Assembly: GCA_028564675.1 (NCBI GenBank)
Contig: JAOVVO010000143.1
Span: 1-64,000 of the forward strand
From: Onchocerca lupi
Lineage: Eukaryota > Nematoda > Chromadorea > Rhabditida > Onchocercidae
Direction: 5' to 3'
DNA length: 64,000 bases
Below the pieces are notes generated by a model. That model had not been told where the DNA came from and searched no databases. It worked only from the letters and a program-made list of their open reading frames with translations. This document shows positions 50,880 to 63,903 of this stretch, in pieces (the first letter of the stretch is position 1; each line of letters opens with the position of its first letter). The position numbers and the translations under genes are program-made.

Positions 50880-51295
50880 AAGAGGTGTGCATGGGATGCG
50901 TGTATGTGAGTGAGATGGGGCGGGGGGAGGAGAGGGGGGAGTGAGTCAGTAGTCAGTCAGCTGATGGAAGGAAGCAGTAGCAGGCGGGATGGGGGCATTC
51001 ATTGCTTGTTAGCTGCTGCCTTCTGTCATTCTCTGCTACTTCTGGTGAGTGGCGGCTCATTCGCCGTGTGTTACCTACCTGTCATCATCATCATCATCAT
51101 CATCATCATCGTGTCGATACGATCGACGTCGTCGTTGTCGTCACCATCAAAACGATGTCGTCGTCAACTTGAATCTTCTGACTGATCGGTTGATCGGCTT
51201 CAGACCGGTTCTTCGATCGTCTCGATGTCAGTGCTGTAGCACCCAACCCACACATATGTTTGTTTGTCCGTACCGACCCGATGACTGACTGTCAG
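50880..51295 (+). promoter_or_regulatory. Candidate promoter and untranslated first exon of daf-16 (a-type)
   Basis: This is a locally GC-rich segment with G-runs (GGCGGGGGGAGG), an (ATC)n tract at 51082-51110 and CpG-rich sequence. It ends at a strong 5' splice site, GACTGTCAG|GTAAAG (donor 51296). A matching 3' splice site, TTTTTTAACAG, ends at 53511, about 190 nt before the daf-16 ATG. The simplest reading is a 5' UTR exon spliced to 53512. The transcription start is not visible. Confidence 0.4.
51082..51110. repeat. (ATC)n trinucleotide repeat
   Basis: Nine to ten TCA/ATC units inside the GC-rich segment upstream of daf-16. Confidence 0.9.
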
Positions 51296-53701
51296 GTAAA
51301 GTTCTGACAAAAATTTCTAGGCGACGATCGGTGCACTCTGCAGTTGTTGCTGTGTGCTGTGTGCAATAGGATGGATTACTTCTTTCTTGCTCCGCTCCTC
51401 AACTCTCTTTCCATCTCCCTAAGCATTTTTTTCTAGAAGAGAAGAAAAAAAAGTGCTAGTAATGTTTTTGCATCGGAAAGTTTTAGTTTAGAAATATTTT
51501 GCGCTTCCCGATCTGTAATTATTGTCCAAAAAATTTTCCCGTGCTACTGCAGGAAAATAATGTGCTATGAAATTTTGCTGAATGATACTACTAACTAACT
51601 TCATCGATAATTACTAGCTATTGTTCGTCGAGAGCAACAAACTAAATGAATTCATTCTGTTCGAAATATCTCTAATTCTCTTATCTGTTTTTCTGTGTCT
51701 AAAGACGGGTTGCATTCAAGAATTCGTGGATAACACTAATTGCGTTGAGCTATATTCACATCAAAGATATATCATATCTATAATGCAGAGCTCCGTGAGG
51801 CTAGATGTATTATTTTGCTTTAGCAGAAAAATGCAAGAATATGTCAGCTATTATTTGATGCCTTAATCTTTACGCTGTATCTTACGTTTGGTGAATGAGT
51901 TCTCTTCTACCTCCCTTTCCATGTAACATTCATCCTTCATTCCTAACTTTTCCCGTCATATTTGAAACTTTTCTTTTTCCCTTAATCTTATTATTCAAAC
52001 ATCGATGTCAGTTAATAATGTCGAGATCTCCACCTTAGAACTCAAATCGGATGTTACTGGTGATGCTGTTATTGAAAAGGATGCAACTGGGCCTCTACTG
52101 TTTTTCTGGCTTGAAAAATGCGGTGTAAATTTATCGTATAACAAGTGCAACTTCAACTTGCAAATAGATTGATGTCAATAACAAATTAACTGGAATTAGG
52201 AGTGAAATTAGAAAAATTCTAGAAATTGAAAATTGATCATTTGTACAGTTTCTGTGTTTTTGATGAGATTTGCTCATGATAGCTCACGTGAAATGCATCA
52301 TTGTTATGAGAAATTCGCAATCCCGCTCGGTTTGTGTGCATTCGAAAATCATTTCCGTTCAATTTTGAATTTTTCTTTATATAGCATTGAAATTTTAGAA
52401 AATTAAGTTGATCGTTCTACAAAAAGATTTTCTTGTAATAAAAGCTTATGACATACCCGCACTTTACATTAGAAAATGAGTTATCAGGAGTGGCAGGGAT
52501 GGACGAAGTTGATAGGGGACACATATATATAAATACTTGAGGTGAACTTATGGGCTAATCGCACGGTTCCTTTTATTTCTAAGGCAATCAATATTCCTAA
52601 ATGAAATATTTCAGATCGTGGGACGTGAGACGGTTAATGATTTAGGAAAAAAGAAGGAAACTATTCTTTTGTTTATTGTGCTCTTACGTTCTCGGACTTT
52701 TTTACAAAATAAAAAAAAACAAGCAAAGATTTCTTTTATCATGCTGTTCCATTTCATTGTTATCTAATCAGTAATTTACGAACGTAGCCAGGTGGAGCAC
52801 TAGCATATGTCGATGACTGAACGGAATATGAGTTGAAATTAACTGGGATTTTTTTTTCTTTTTTTTTTTTTTTTTTGCCATTTTATGAGTTTTACATAAT
52901 GTAACGTTTCCCAGGTTCCAATTTTTTTCATAGATCATGTCATATGACGATGCCACTGATTCATCAAATGTTGGAATTCATGTTGAAAATTATCATAAAC
53001 ATTTTGACTTTTCAATTTTTATATTATACTAGAAAATAATTTCTCATAAATCGAAGAACTATTTTTGAAGAAGTAGTTCAAATTTTAGAATCATTTTAAA
53101 CTTAGCTTTTGCCATCGATTTCTTTTATCATTGTTGTTTTGTATGGAAGAATACCCGAGAGATCCAAGCATCTAACTCAATATTCCGGATTTTAATTTTG
53201 TGATGTGAATAAAATTATGAATTTATTTTTTGAAGCTATAGTTTTATGCCTCGAAAAATTTTTTATTATAATTTTAAATTGAAATTTTGTTTTTTGCAAA
53301 TGATCGCTAGAGATCAATCGTTCTGTAGTTCATTTCTCAATCAGGTTCGCTACGAAAAACTTCGAAATATAACTTTTGGGTATATTGGTTGCGACGAGTG
53401 CTTTTACTTATGTTAATTTATAAATTTTTTCTGCTCATGTCATTTCATTTCGTTATTTCCTGTATGTTTTATATTTTAGATTCTTCATATTAAATTTTAA
53501 TTTTTTAACAGATTAGAGGCGCTGTGGCTACCTACAATTTCATTCATAAGTGGTCGATTATTTGTCCTTTTTCAAACATATTGAAGGGAATATTCGGATC
53601 GCTTCTGCATATTGCTTTTGTTTCCCCTGCTGCTGGTCCAACTTGACACTTCATCGCTTCACGCTTGATTCCTGATCAAGTTGTGTTTTGGGCGGAAGAA
53701 A

Positions 53702-56700
53702 ATGTTATCAGCATCTTCTGGTAATTGTAGTACTTCTGTAACTGTTGCTAAAACCTCTGTTACTGAGAATGCCGTTACTCTTGGTAACTGCTATGTGGTA
53801 GCACCGGATGGCATTCCAACAACGAGTTGTGGACGATTTGAAGCTGATGATGATGGTGGTGACAATGAAGGGGGCAAGAATGGCAGTGGCGTCTGCGATG
53901 CTAATAACGGTGTCATACCTATGGAATCTATCCCGTCATCATCATCTTCAACATCATCGTCATCTGGATTAGGGCCAGCTGGTACCGTTCCAGTGGAAAA
54001 CGCTACTTCCACAGGTAAAGAAGAGCTGGGACCGGTTTCCAGGGATCGCTGTAATACTTGGCCGATGCGACGACCACAACTTGATATTAACGCCCAAACT
54101 AGTCCGTTGATCCATGAACAAATTCCAGAAGAGGAAACTGAGTAAGTTCATTATTATCAGCATCATCTCTTTATATTACCCTTCCTTACACTCTTCAGTT
54201 TCGTTTCTTTTTTATTCATTCCTCACGCGTTGTTCAGGAAAAACAATTTCGAAAAACAAAAACAATTGATTATTATTTGATTATTATTATTATTGTTTAT
54301 CCGTTATGAGCATCATCATTGTTGTCGTTATTGTTTTGCTGCTAATGCTACTTCTGCTATTATTATAGCTGAGTAAGACATGCAGATTTTGTTTTCTCTT
54401 ATTATAAGAAATTAAAAATTTTTTAATGTATTTTTGACGCAAACAGATAGATCAATTGCAATCAAACAATAAGTATTTACGCATTAAGAATGATTAGTTA
54501 AATTTCTTTAAACTTGTAATTATGCGTATTGCATTTTTTTCCCATTGTTTTTATATGCAATGTTCTTAGAATACTTTACCGCTTAGATTCTTAAAGAGTA
54601 AGCGCTCTTCTTTTTCATTAATGATATTAAAACAAAAGTATATATTACTGTAGTTATTGACGGTTTTTGAAACTGACGGCTCTTATGAAAAGCTGTTCAA
54701 ACTCTCTAACATCAAAAATAAAAAATTCAGCTTTAACGTTCCTGATGCACTTTGTTTTCATTGTTTTATATAATAAGAATTTCCTTTATTGCTGCGTTGA
54801 GATTGTCACCTATTCTATCCAAATGATTTCAGGAAACAGTTTTATTCTATAAAAATATTTATTGGTGATAAATTTCTATTTAATACATAACTTCTTTTTC
54901 ATGAAGCTTGGTCAGCTTTCATAATTTCAACTTGATCTTCGTTTTATGGCTACCAAACTATGGCATTACTTGCATTTTCACAGAAAAAGCATACTGACAT
55001 TTTACTGTGCAGGAAAGTCACATTCAGCATTATAGTTCATAGAATTTTATGTTCTCTGTTCTTTGTTCTGTTCATATCGATTTTGTTCTATTCTATTTTA
55101 TAGCAGGTAAGTTTCACATCAAGTGATACGAATTAAACATTATGTTTGACAAATTCTTTTTTTTTCTATCAATCCTTTTCCATTATTTTGTTCTCTTCAA
55201 CAGTGATTATCAAAACTGTTATCTGTGCTTTGTGTGTTGTGCACCATCCTATCAAAACACGATGATTACATTTATATAGAGTGTACATACTTTCTGATAC
55301 AATTATGGTATGTCACAAATCTTTGTTTTATTGTTTTACAATAAGCTGACTTTTTTCAACTTTTCCCTTAATGTACTCGCTCTTCTATGGGTTGTTTATA
55401 TTAAAATTCGCTTTTGTATTGGTATTTATCTTTTTAAATTGAATTCGATTCTATGTCTTCTATTGTTCTTTATTAGTTCCAACTACTATTAGGTCTGGTG
55501 TAATCATAGCAGTAACTTAAATCAAAAAGCAGGTCTTGATATTTTCTGAGGGAAGATAAATTGTTTAAATCAGATCGCTGTATTTAGCGATTACCTGATT
55601 TATATCTCAGTTTAATAAAATTTAGAGTAAAAAATAGATTAAATTAATAATGAAGTAGGCTATTGATCGAGCATGCTATATTCTTGATGAAGGATTATAA
55701 ACAGTAAGAAAAAACGATGAATTGTGAAAATATCATATAATGATATAAATAAATATTTTTATCAGTGAAATAATTCTTTCCTTCATTTTAGTTTGTCTTG
55801 ATTCCTCTTTTAAAAAAAATTATCTTCGCAAAAACCAATTCTTTTGTCGTTGAATATCACTTCATAAATTTCTTACATTTGAGACTACTATTAGCTTTTA
55901 TTTCGAAAGTTATGTCGTCTTTGTATGAAGTTTTTTATTTAATAACACTTAGCCAAGAATGTTATTTAAATCCCTTTATAATCCTCCGAAAGTCATAGAA
56001 TCAATATTTGTCTTCTGTAGATTGTATTATTCTTGTTTTTAAGGATTTCAATTTCACAAAGAAAAAATTACTTCGTCATTACTATCGCATGTTATTTAAT
56101 ATTTCCAGTGTATAAGTTAGACTAATGTATTACTAAAGTTGCGATTTCATGTCTTCTCCATTTTTCGTCAATGAATAAAGAGATTTTTGAGATAGAAATA
56201 ATTTTGACCAAGGAATTTATTTGCAGTCTAACTGTTAATCTTCAATAAGTTTTATACAGTAATTGTAAAGAGTAAAGAAAGAATATTTCATTCTTGCTAA
56301 GATTGCATGTCTGTCAATTACATTCTAGTTCATTTATTCAATGTTTATGTGAATATTGTTGATGAGCGTTTGACTGATGATAACATGGATTTAGAAATTA
56401 GATCTTTTCAGTTACTAGAGCACACATTGCTGCGCACTGGGAAACTTTTTTGTGACTCATAAAGTAAAACGACATTAAAACATCTGGTATCTTAGTGTCA
56501 CTGCTTGAAAAAAACGAAGTTTGAACATTTGAAGCCAGAGTACTGAATAGTCTGAATGTTTTCATTCACTCTCTGTCCTTACTTTTTCTGAAATTTTGAT
56601 TTTATCTTTGGTCCTCAAGAACATTATTCTTGAGTTACATGCAGTTTAAAACAAACCAACCATCAACAGTGTCTGTAGCACTCACTTATACTAAATGTTA

Positions 56701-59700
56701 GATAAATAATTTATGAATTAACAGAAATGCAATCTCAGCAAAGATAAATTACATTTCTTTCTCATTTCTTTTACAAATTAATATACAAAATTTTTTGAAT
56801 ACCAATAATTAAAATGCAAATAATTTCTTAGAACAAATTATTTTCATTTCAAATATCTTTTTATATATTAGCAGAAAATGGAGAAAACTGAAATATATAA
56901 CTACAGTACACTAGTTATAATCCGACATCCATCTCGATTCTGTTTTCCGGGAGGATAGAGAGATGTATACTTAGTGAAAATTTCCTTGTTTCTTTTGTTG
57001 TGACATTTCTTATTTGTATATTCTTTAATTTTTTGTTTCTCTTATTTTCCCATACCACTGTTTAATAGTTATCGTAAATTTTTGCTAATTCACTCATGCC
57101 CATCATTTATGTCGATTCTGTTCAAGAAATATTCGAAAGGAAAATATTTTAAATTTATAAATTCTATTTTTCAGTTTTCTGAAATTTTTTCAGTGTGATG
57201 AAATGGAAAGATATTTTAGTGTGACAGATTGCACTTCGGATTATATCACTTTCATTCTTCACTGAAATGGTTAATTGCGTCGTCGGCGTTTGTACTTAAA
57301 AATTTTGCTATTTAATTACGGAAATCATGGGTTGAGGCTGGTTAGATGTAATTTTCTTTCCAATCTCTATTTTAGCATTCGTACTGTACATAGTGTAAAA
57401 GTGATGGAAAGTCCAAGGACCGTAGCTTTGGCCTGTTTCCGGTTGCAACTAAGTAATGCAAAGTGTATACATCGAAATCTGAAAAATCGGACGGTATTGA
57501 TAAACACTTCGCGAAAGTCTCATTTTAATAATTGCTTCTTATTGCGATTTAATATCTTATCATTTTTGGCTTTTTGTACTTTTATATTGTTCACTCATTT
57601 ACATCATTTTTGCGCTATTTCTTAGTTTTCTTTTTTTTTTTTTTTTTTTTATTAAACTTTCGTTTTTTTTTTTTTTCGAGCTTTCACAGTTTTGCTCTTT
57701 GATTTTTGTGATTCTTTGTAAAGCTTCTTCGCTGATTCTACGGCATCTTGGAAGTTTTTGTCCCTTTATTTTCATTAAGCTATTCAAGCAATCATAGACT
57801 GAGGTAATATCGAATTTGTTACTTTTATTGATGTTTATTATCACAGTGTATTATTTTTTCTTTTTTTTGCTGAAATAAATTCACTATTTTTGAATGGAGA
57901 AACTCAGATTAGTATTTGATTGAAATTTTCAAAAGTTCTTCTGATTCTTATATATTCGTGAGTTCGGTAAACAGAATAAATGAGAGATTGAACAACTAAC
58001 GATTGTACTGGTTGGTCGCACAGCTGATTTTATGTGTAGTTTGATTGTTTTTCTAATGTAACATACTCAATGGATTTTTTTTTTTTAAACTGCTAATCTA
58101 ATCACTTGATACATGACTTTTATAAACAATGTAGTTCGCACCTTACAGTATCTTATTTGGGTTTCTTTTTATCTAATTTTTTTCTTTAAATTCTCTCAGA
58201 TGCTAAACATTGTATTATCAGGAAAATTTATCTGTTTAACAAATAATGTTTATTATTATTATTACGTAATGTTGAAAATGAGAACTTTGGAATCAGTGTG
58301 TGAACTAGAATCTCTTTTTGTGAAACATAGTGCATTTCTTGGATAGCAGTAAGTATTTCCATGCTTCTATACGAATCTGACTATTTTGTGGAGCTTGTAC
58401 CTTTCAGTCAAAAATCTGAAACTTTTGCAGCGTGTGTGATAGCGTAGAGAAACTGAGCAACGGTCGATTGGGTACTAATTCAACAGCTGCGCTAATGGGT
58501 TCACCGAAAAGCGGCTCCTTTTCACCGGGGTAATTCAGTTTTTACTCTTTTTGAAATGAATTTCATACTAATGATTATAGCATATGTTTATTGAATAAAA
58601 TATCATGAGTAAAATATAACTATTCGATGTATTTTTATATAAAGCTTTTCTATATTAAGCGTGAATTAAATTATAGTATTTCATCACCAGTGCCATGCGG
58701 AGCAAGCTCAATAACTCCAGTTGGAGCATCCGGTACTCCATCCGATACATCTGATTCGGGTCTGGCTGCATCTAAAAAGTCGACGACACGTCGTAATGCC
58801 TGGGGTAATATGTCATATGCCGATCTCATTACACAGGCTATTGTTAGTTCACCTGAGAAGCGACTAACTCTTTCGCAAGGTAATGAGCTAGGTTCAATTT
58901 TATCATTATCAACTGATACGCCTTACAATAAGTATATTTTTATTCCTAGTTATGGATTAGTTGCAATTTTATCATTGTCATTGAACGGATATTAAAAGTC
59001 ATTCAGTTGTGATACTTAAATTTTTTCATTTGATTTCCAATTATCTTTTTTATAGTATATGAATGGATGGTGCAGAATGTCCCATACTTCAGAGATAAGG
59101 GTGATTCCAATAGTTCTGCTGGCTGGAAGGTTGGTCTTTCTTCGGTCATGATTTCTTTTTTTGATTTTTATATTTATGTGGATCTTTTTTGCGGATTTTT
59201 ATGTAACAGTTTACAGTAGATCTCAGAATTAAACTCTTTACATTATACTAAGAGGCCAGAAACATTTTGGAGTACATTTACAAAAACGTGATGTTTTGAT
59301 TATGGAATCCCAGTGTACGACATTTTCATGGATGGTTATATAAATAGCACTGATATATATCTACATGTATACATACCTTCAACTCATTAATTTAACCGAT
59401 TCGAATAGTGGAAAGACCGATTATTAGTGTTTTAATTCTCTACTTTCTGCTTACTCATTCCTTCATCTAAAATCGCATTTTCATCCCCAAATTATGCAAC
59501 AAAACTTTTGATATATCGAAATTCATCTCCTACTCACAGTTTAACGTTTAATCGATGATTTTTGATGCTTTACAGACGGACATGTAGCACAAAATAACAT
59601 TCAATGTCTTTTCTCCATCGTTATTATTATCATCATCATAACAACTAGGTGAATGTCTCGCATCAACTCTTCCCGGTTGAGGAGCGAGAAGAGGAGAGGG

Positions 59701-62700
59701 TGAGAGATATGATATTGAAATATTGAGAAGTAGATTGGTAAAAAGGGAAAGAATATCAGTTTTGTTGTGAAGTTCAGACTTTTGGTAAAGGAAATATTGA
59801 GAAGTACGGATTGGGATTGATAGGGGGCGATTAATGATTGAGTTCAGTCTAGTGCATTCTGCTACTAATTACTGAAATATATACATATATCTGGATAAAA
59901 AGATAAAATTGTTTGTAAAAATAAGATTAGATCAACTATTGAATGTGAAACTTTCATTTCTATTTTTACAGAGATATAGATGAAATGAGGTAGTATCGTC
60001 CAGTTAGGTATTCGTGTTCACTTCAGTTGTATTGGTAGAAAGACTCATGATCTTTAAAACAACTTATGTCATGCAAAATAATTTCATTTTTCGAATAGTG
60101 TATCAGTTTGATGTAAAGTGTGGTTTAAAATGAAGATAGGAATCCGGTTGCATGCCTTCTAATACTACTAATGAAGTTTCTACTGATCTGAGTAACCCCA
60201 GCAACTGTGCTATTTTGTCCAATCATCAGTTGGAAAAAAGATGAATCATACAAGCCGATCTGCACTTCAGTTCACGCTGCTGATATTTTAACACATACGA
60301 CGAGATACAAAAATATAGTCTTTGCTGAAAACGATGTTATTGTAAGTAATACTAGCCTCCGGATAACGTAAAATTTAATAGAGAGAGGAAAGAAGAAAAT
60401 ATTTCTGAAAATTATAAATTAAACTAATATTTAGAATGTAGAACCTTTTAACAGGCAAAATTTTTTAAAATAAAGATTTCTGTGAGTAAATATGGACTGT
60501 TTTTCGACTTATTGGTTGGTTATTCAGTGAAGTGAAAGCTTTGGATGACCTCCGACTCTCATCTCCCTTTATTCCAACAATCGATGAGATGTTGCAACGA
60601 TTTGTATTATCTTTAATCCTTGCAGCTTGTCTTCCCCTTCTGCAGTGTTCCCGAATAAATCTCATTAGTTTTTAGCTATCTTAGTGCATTACTTTCTTTT
60701 TCAATCAAAAATTAAGAAGTAAATGAACAAAGGACGAAATAGTAAGATGCATTTTTAAAACCTTGATAAATCAGTATCAAGGCTGATAGAAGTGTTGAAA
60801 GCATCCTCCAGTCTCTTATTGGCCAGGCACTTCAATGTCAACTTCGATGATACATGCAAAAATATGAGCATAGATAGATAGAAATCAAAATATATATATA
60901 GATAGATAGATAGAAATCAAAAATATATATGATTTATATATCAAAATATATACAAAATATATATATATATATAAAAATATGTAATTTGTATGTCAAGTGA
61001 AAGTTTCACCTAGTGACCTGCAATTCCAAGTTTGACATACAAATTTGAATTTGACAAAAGTCGTCTGTTTTGCATGTAAAAGCATCAAAATTGGTGGAGA
61101 CTTCCCATAGATTTGTGGCTAAAAAGAGGTTCAGGTGATAATAGAGCCAAGGTGAGTCCATACGTATGTTGTAAGTGTAATGATTGACCAGTCAGTCCAT
61201 CTGGCAATGTAATTTCCGAGCTATTGCTGCTGCAGTTCATCGAGTCTGTTTATCAGCTGCAAAAGGTAGAAATACAAATTTTTTCGGATATCTCACAGAA
61301 CTTGATTTGTCCCCTCCGACCAACTTATCTCCTCTCCACCTATTATCGTCTTAATGCCGCCACCACATCCTTCTTTACAGATTCAACTTTCCTCACTCTT
61401 AACTCCATCATTCCTTTCGCTTTTTTGGATATTTGCTTTTGTCTTCTTCTCTAAATTCCCTACCTTTGCATACCAAAAATGCTTTCTCTTTTTTGCTTTA
61501 TTTCTCTGCTTCTCACTGTTTTGCTTGTCGGACCCTATAAGAAGAGGCTGCTGTGGTGAGAAATGGGGGAAAGTCTGTCGGTCATAAGAAGAAGGGTCAA
61601 CGGACCAGGACTCGACCAAAGAGTAGAAGGGTTGCTGTACATCACACCGAGTGCCCAGCGGACGATCCGCTGGTCAACCCCTATTCATCTCGACCAGAAC
61701 ACGAACCGTTATCGAGCGGCCGAAGGTCATTCTACACTATTGGCGCACTTTCTCCGCCATACATTCCAAATTTTCGCTTTTTATTAATGTGCTCTATCAT
61801 ATATTTCTTCTTTCATTCCGGTCCGATTTTCAGATTTCATTAAAATAATTCTTGCTATATCACTAATATCCTAGCAGTGGACATCGCTTCCTTACATACG
61901 AACGACAACTTCTGCTGTTGGCAGTTTAATTACTGTATTCGGCAGTTAAATTATTCCGCTATTGGCAGTTTAATTACTACCTGAAAAAGAAAACTTCCTA
62001 TATTGTTTTTCTCATTCTTCAAATTTTCTGCCATTTACTATAGGTATAATTGTTGTTAAAAGATATAATGCAAGCAAAAGACTCAATGATAAACATGGAT
62101 GATTACGCTGAATTTGAACAACGGGGTCGCTCACATACTTGGCCTGAACGTCAATTAGTTCATTTTGAATTGAATGCCATTGCGACGACTGAGGCGGCAG
62201 ATCCAGGATTGTCACCAAGAGTATATACACCAGGTCTACTATCCAATGAATCTAGCACTAGTATCAGTGCTACTTCCAGTACAAGTCTAGTTGAGGCATT
62301 GAAATTGAACCTTAATTTGATTCCTGAACCAGACTGCAACCAAGAGTCAGAAGCAGTTCCAAAAATGGGCTTCAGCAGAAAAAAGCAAACTACTGTTTCC
62401 CACCCAAAGAAGATTCCATTCCGAACACAGAGTGATATGCGGCTTTCATCCACAGATATGGACAATATGAAATCGAATGCTGCCGTATCTTACGCAAGTG
62501 TATCTCATTTTTTTGGACAAAACTCAAGCCAACAACATGTTACAAATGCTTTACCGACATTATCATTATCGCATTCACCACCAGCACAAATTCAATCACA
62601 AGTAGTATCACATTCTACTTTTAACGTAAGTCAAAACATCACTCCAATTGATGGTAGTGCACAGTTGTCGATTTTAAAATTAGTTTCAACAGCAGGGAAT

Positions 62701-63903
62701 ACATCAAGCCTGCTCTCTCTGATTGGTTCAGGTGAAAATTTCTCAAGCAGTTCGATCACTTCACCAACCCATCGTATTATTGGTGGTTCAGTTCAGAATT
62801 TAACCTTGGCACTCGTTGATCCACATACAGAATCCAGTTCAGGTTCACGATCAGCGAATAATAATAACATTTCTATCATTAAATCTTTACCATGTTCAGA
62901 CAGCAGTATTACTTGTTCGGCATCGAATATTCCAAACAGTTGTGATTCATCTCAGGCATTAACATCTACTGCCGCAGATTTGGATGCTACCGTGCCATAT
63001 TTCACTACACATGCAGATGCTGCCCAAGGATTAATTGAAGAGGATCCAGAAGATCCTGGAGAGCAAAAACCGATTAAAAGGAAGCGATCCCGGAAACGTT
63101 TGAATGGTCTTATTAGCCAAAAGAAATCGAACCCGTGGGGTAAAGAAAGTTACTCAGATTTGATTGCTAAAGCGTTGAGAAGTACTTTTGATGGGCGAAT
63201 GAGATTAAATGAAATTTATAACTGGTTCGCATCCAATGTACCATATTTTGGTAGTCGTACAAGTCAGGAACAATCAGCAGGGTGGAAGGTAGAAATTTCT
63301 TCAGTTTCGAATCTCTTTTACTTTGATGATTTTGATGTTGCATAATTTTATTGCTGATTTTATAAATTTTTTGATTAAAGTTTAAATGGCGTTTTGAACA
63401 TAAAACTTTTTTTGATCCATAATTCCTTTTTTTCTTTTTTTTTTTTTGTAAAATTTTCAGGGGTTAAAATCCTTACATCATATAATCTCTATGTAAAGAT
63501 CTTGTTTGTTAAACTGTTCAAACATTAATAATGTCAGGTCTTTTGCATTGTCTAATGTGTGATGAATAATGTTTTCGAATGAGATCTCTTTGTTGAAAAA
63601 AATTGTGAAATTCGTGAGCTTAGATTCCAGTGGTTTTATACATTTTATGCTTTAAATACAGTCTTCTAAATTCTAAGCAATTCGAACTTCCATTAATGAA
63701 TGTGGATGTAATATTTAAATTATTAATATTTGTCATGTTCTTTGCAGAATTCAATTCGACATAATCTTTCTTTGCACAGTCGCTTCATGCGGATACAAAA
63801 TGAGGGTGCTGGAAAGAGTTCTTGGTGGGTGATTAATCCAGATGCGAAACCAGGTAGGAACCCACGAAGACAGAGGTCTGCAACGCTGGAAACAACTACA
63901 AAA
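53702..63903 (+). CDS. daf-16: DAF-16/FOXO transcription factor, a-type N-terminus (3' partial)
   Basis: Forkhead factor at the end of insulin signalling, moved between cytoplasm and nucleus by AKT phosphorylation. Exons: 53702-54141, 58431-58529, 58677-58879, 59056-59129 and common 63748-63903. Phases agree and give 324 codons before the window ends. Acidic, Gly/Ser-rich N-terminus; AKT site RDRCNTWP (Thr about 119) followed by RRPQLDINAQTSPLIHEQIP, nearly as in C. elegans. A Ser-rich linker follows, then KKSTTRRNAWGNMSYADLI, RLTLSQ|VYEWMVQNVPYFRD and SSAGWK. The common exon gives NSIRHNLSLHSRFMRI (recognition helix), GKSSWWVINPDAKPG (wing) and RRQRSATLETTTK with another RxRxxT. ATG 53702 is the first after an in-frame TGA at 53666. 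Other small exons within the 4.3 kb intron 1 cannot be excluded. The C-terminal activation domain lies beyond the window. Confidence 0.94.
54142..58430 (+). other. daf-16 intron 1 (a-type)
   Basis: A 4.3 kb intron between GA|GTAAGT at 54142 and TTTTGCAG ending at 58430. It contains ATT/ATC-rich repeats near 54275-54365 and poly-T runs at about 57627-57650. I saw no recognisable coding or RNA gene. Confidence 0.6.
59130..62043 (+). other. Intron and presumed promoter region of the b-type transcript
   Basis: Intronic for the a-type form. It contains TATA/GATA microsatellites at about 60875-60980 and a GC-richer island at 61540-61770 just upstream of the b-type exon. No protein or RNA gene is recognised. 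A CTGT/GGCAGTTTAATTA motif is repeated three times at about 61917-61980. Confidence 0.5.
61540..61770 (+). promoter_or_regulatory. GC-richer island before the daf-16 b-type exon
   Basis: About 230 bp with many CpGs, open in three overlapping plus-strand frames and one minus frame, with no family match. It lies about 300 bp upstream of the b-type start. A promoter or 5' leader role is inferred from position and composition. Confidence 0.35.
62068..63903 (+). CDS. daf-16: DAF-16/FOXO, b-type N-terminus with alternative forkhead half (3' partial)
   Basis: A single 1221-nt exon, 62068-63288, splices in phase 0 (GGWK-type SAGWK|NSIRHN) to 63748-63903, giving 459 codons in the window. An AKT site RGRSHTWP places Thr at residue 24, the position used in vertebrate FOXO1. 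A Ser/Thr/Asn-rich stretch of about 300 residues follows, then acidic EEDPEDPGEQ, basic KPIKRKRSRKR (possible nuclear signal) and an alternative start of the forkhead domain: KKSNPWGKESYSDLIAKALR, RMRLNEIYNWFASNVPYFGS, SAGWK. C. elegans daf-16b likewise carries its own forkhead half (NPWGEESYSDIIAKAL type). An in-frame TAA at 62047 just upstream, and an acceptor-like CATTTACTATAG at about 62032-62043, suggest a separate promoter or spliced-leader site. ATG 62068 was chosen as the first ATG; 62086 and 62095 are alternatives. Confidence 0.93.

Noticed and set aside
57599..57844. Lys-rich minus-strand frame
   Set aside because: Produced by poly-T runs read on the opposite strand, inside daf-16 intron 1.
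62160..62465. 101-codon minus-strand frame under the daf-16 b-type exon
   Set aside because: Antisense shadow of the coding exon.
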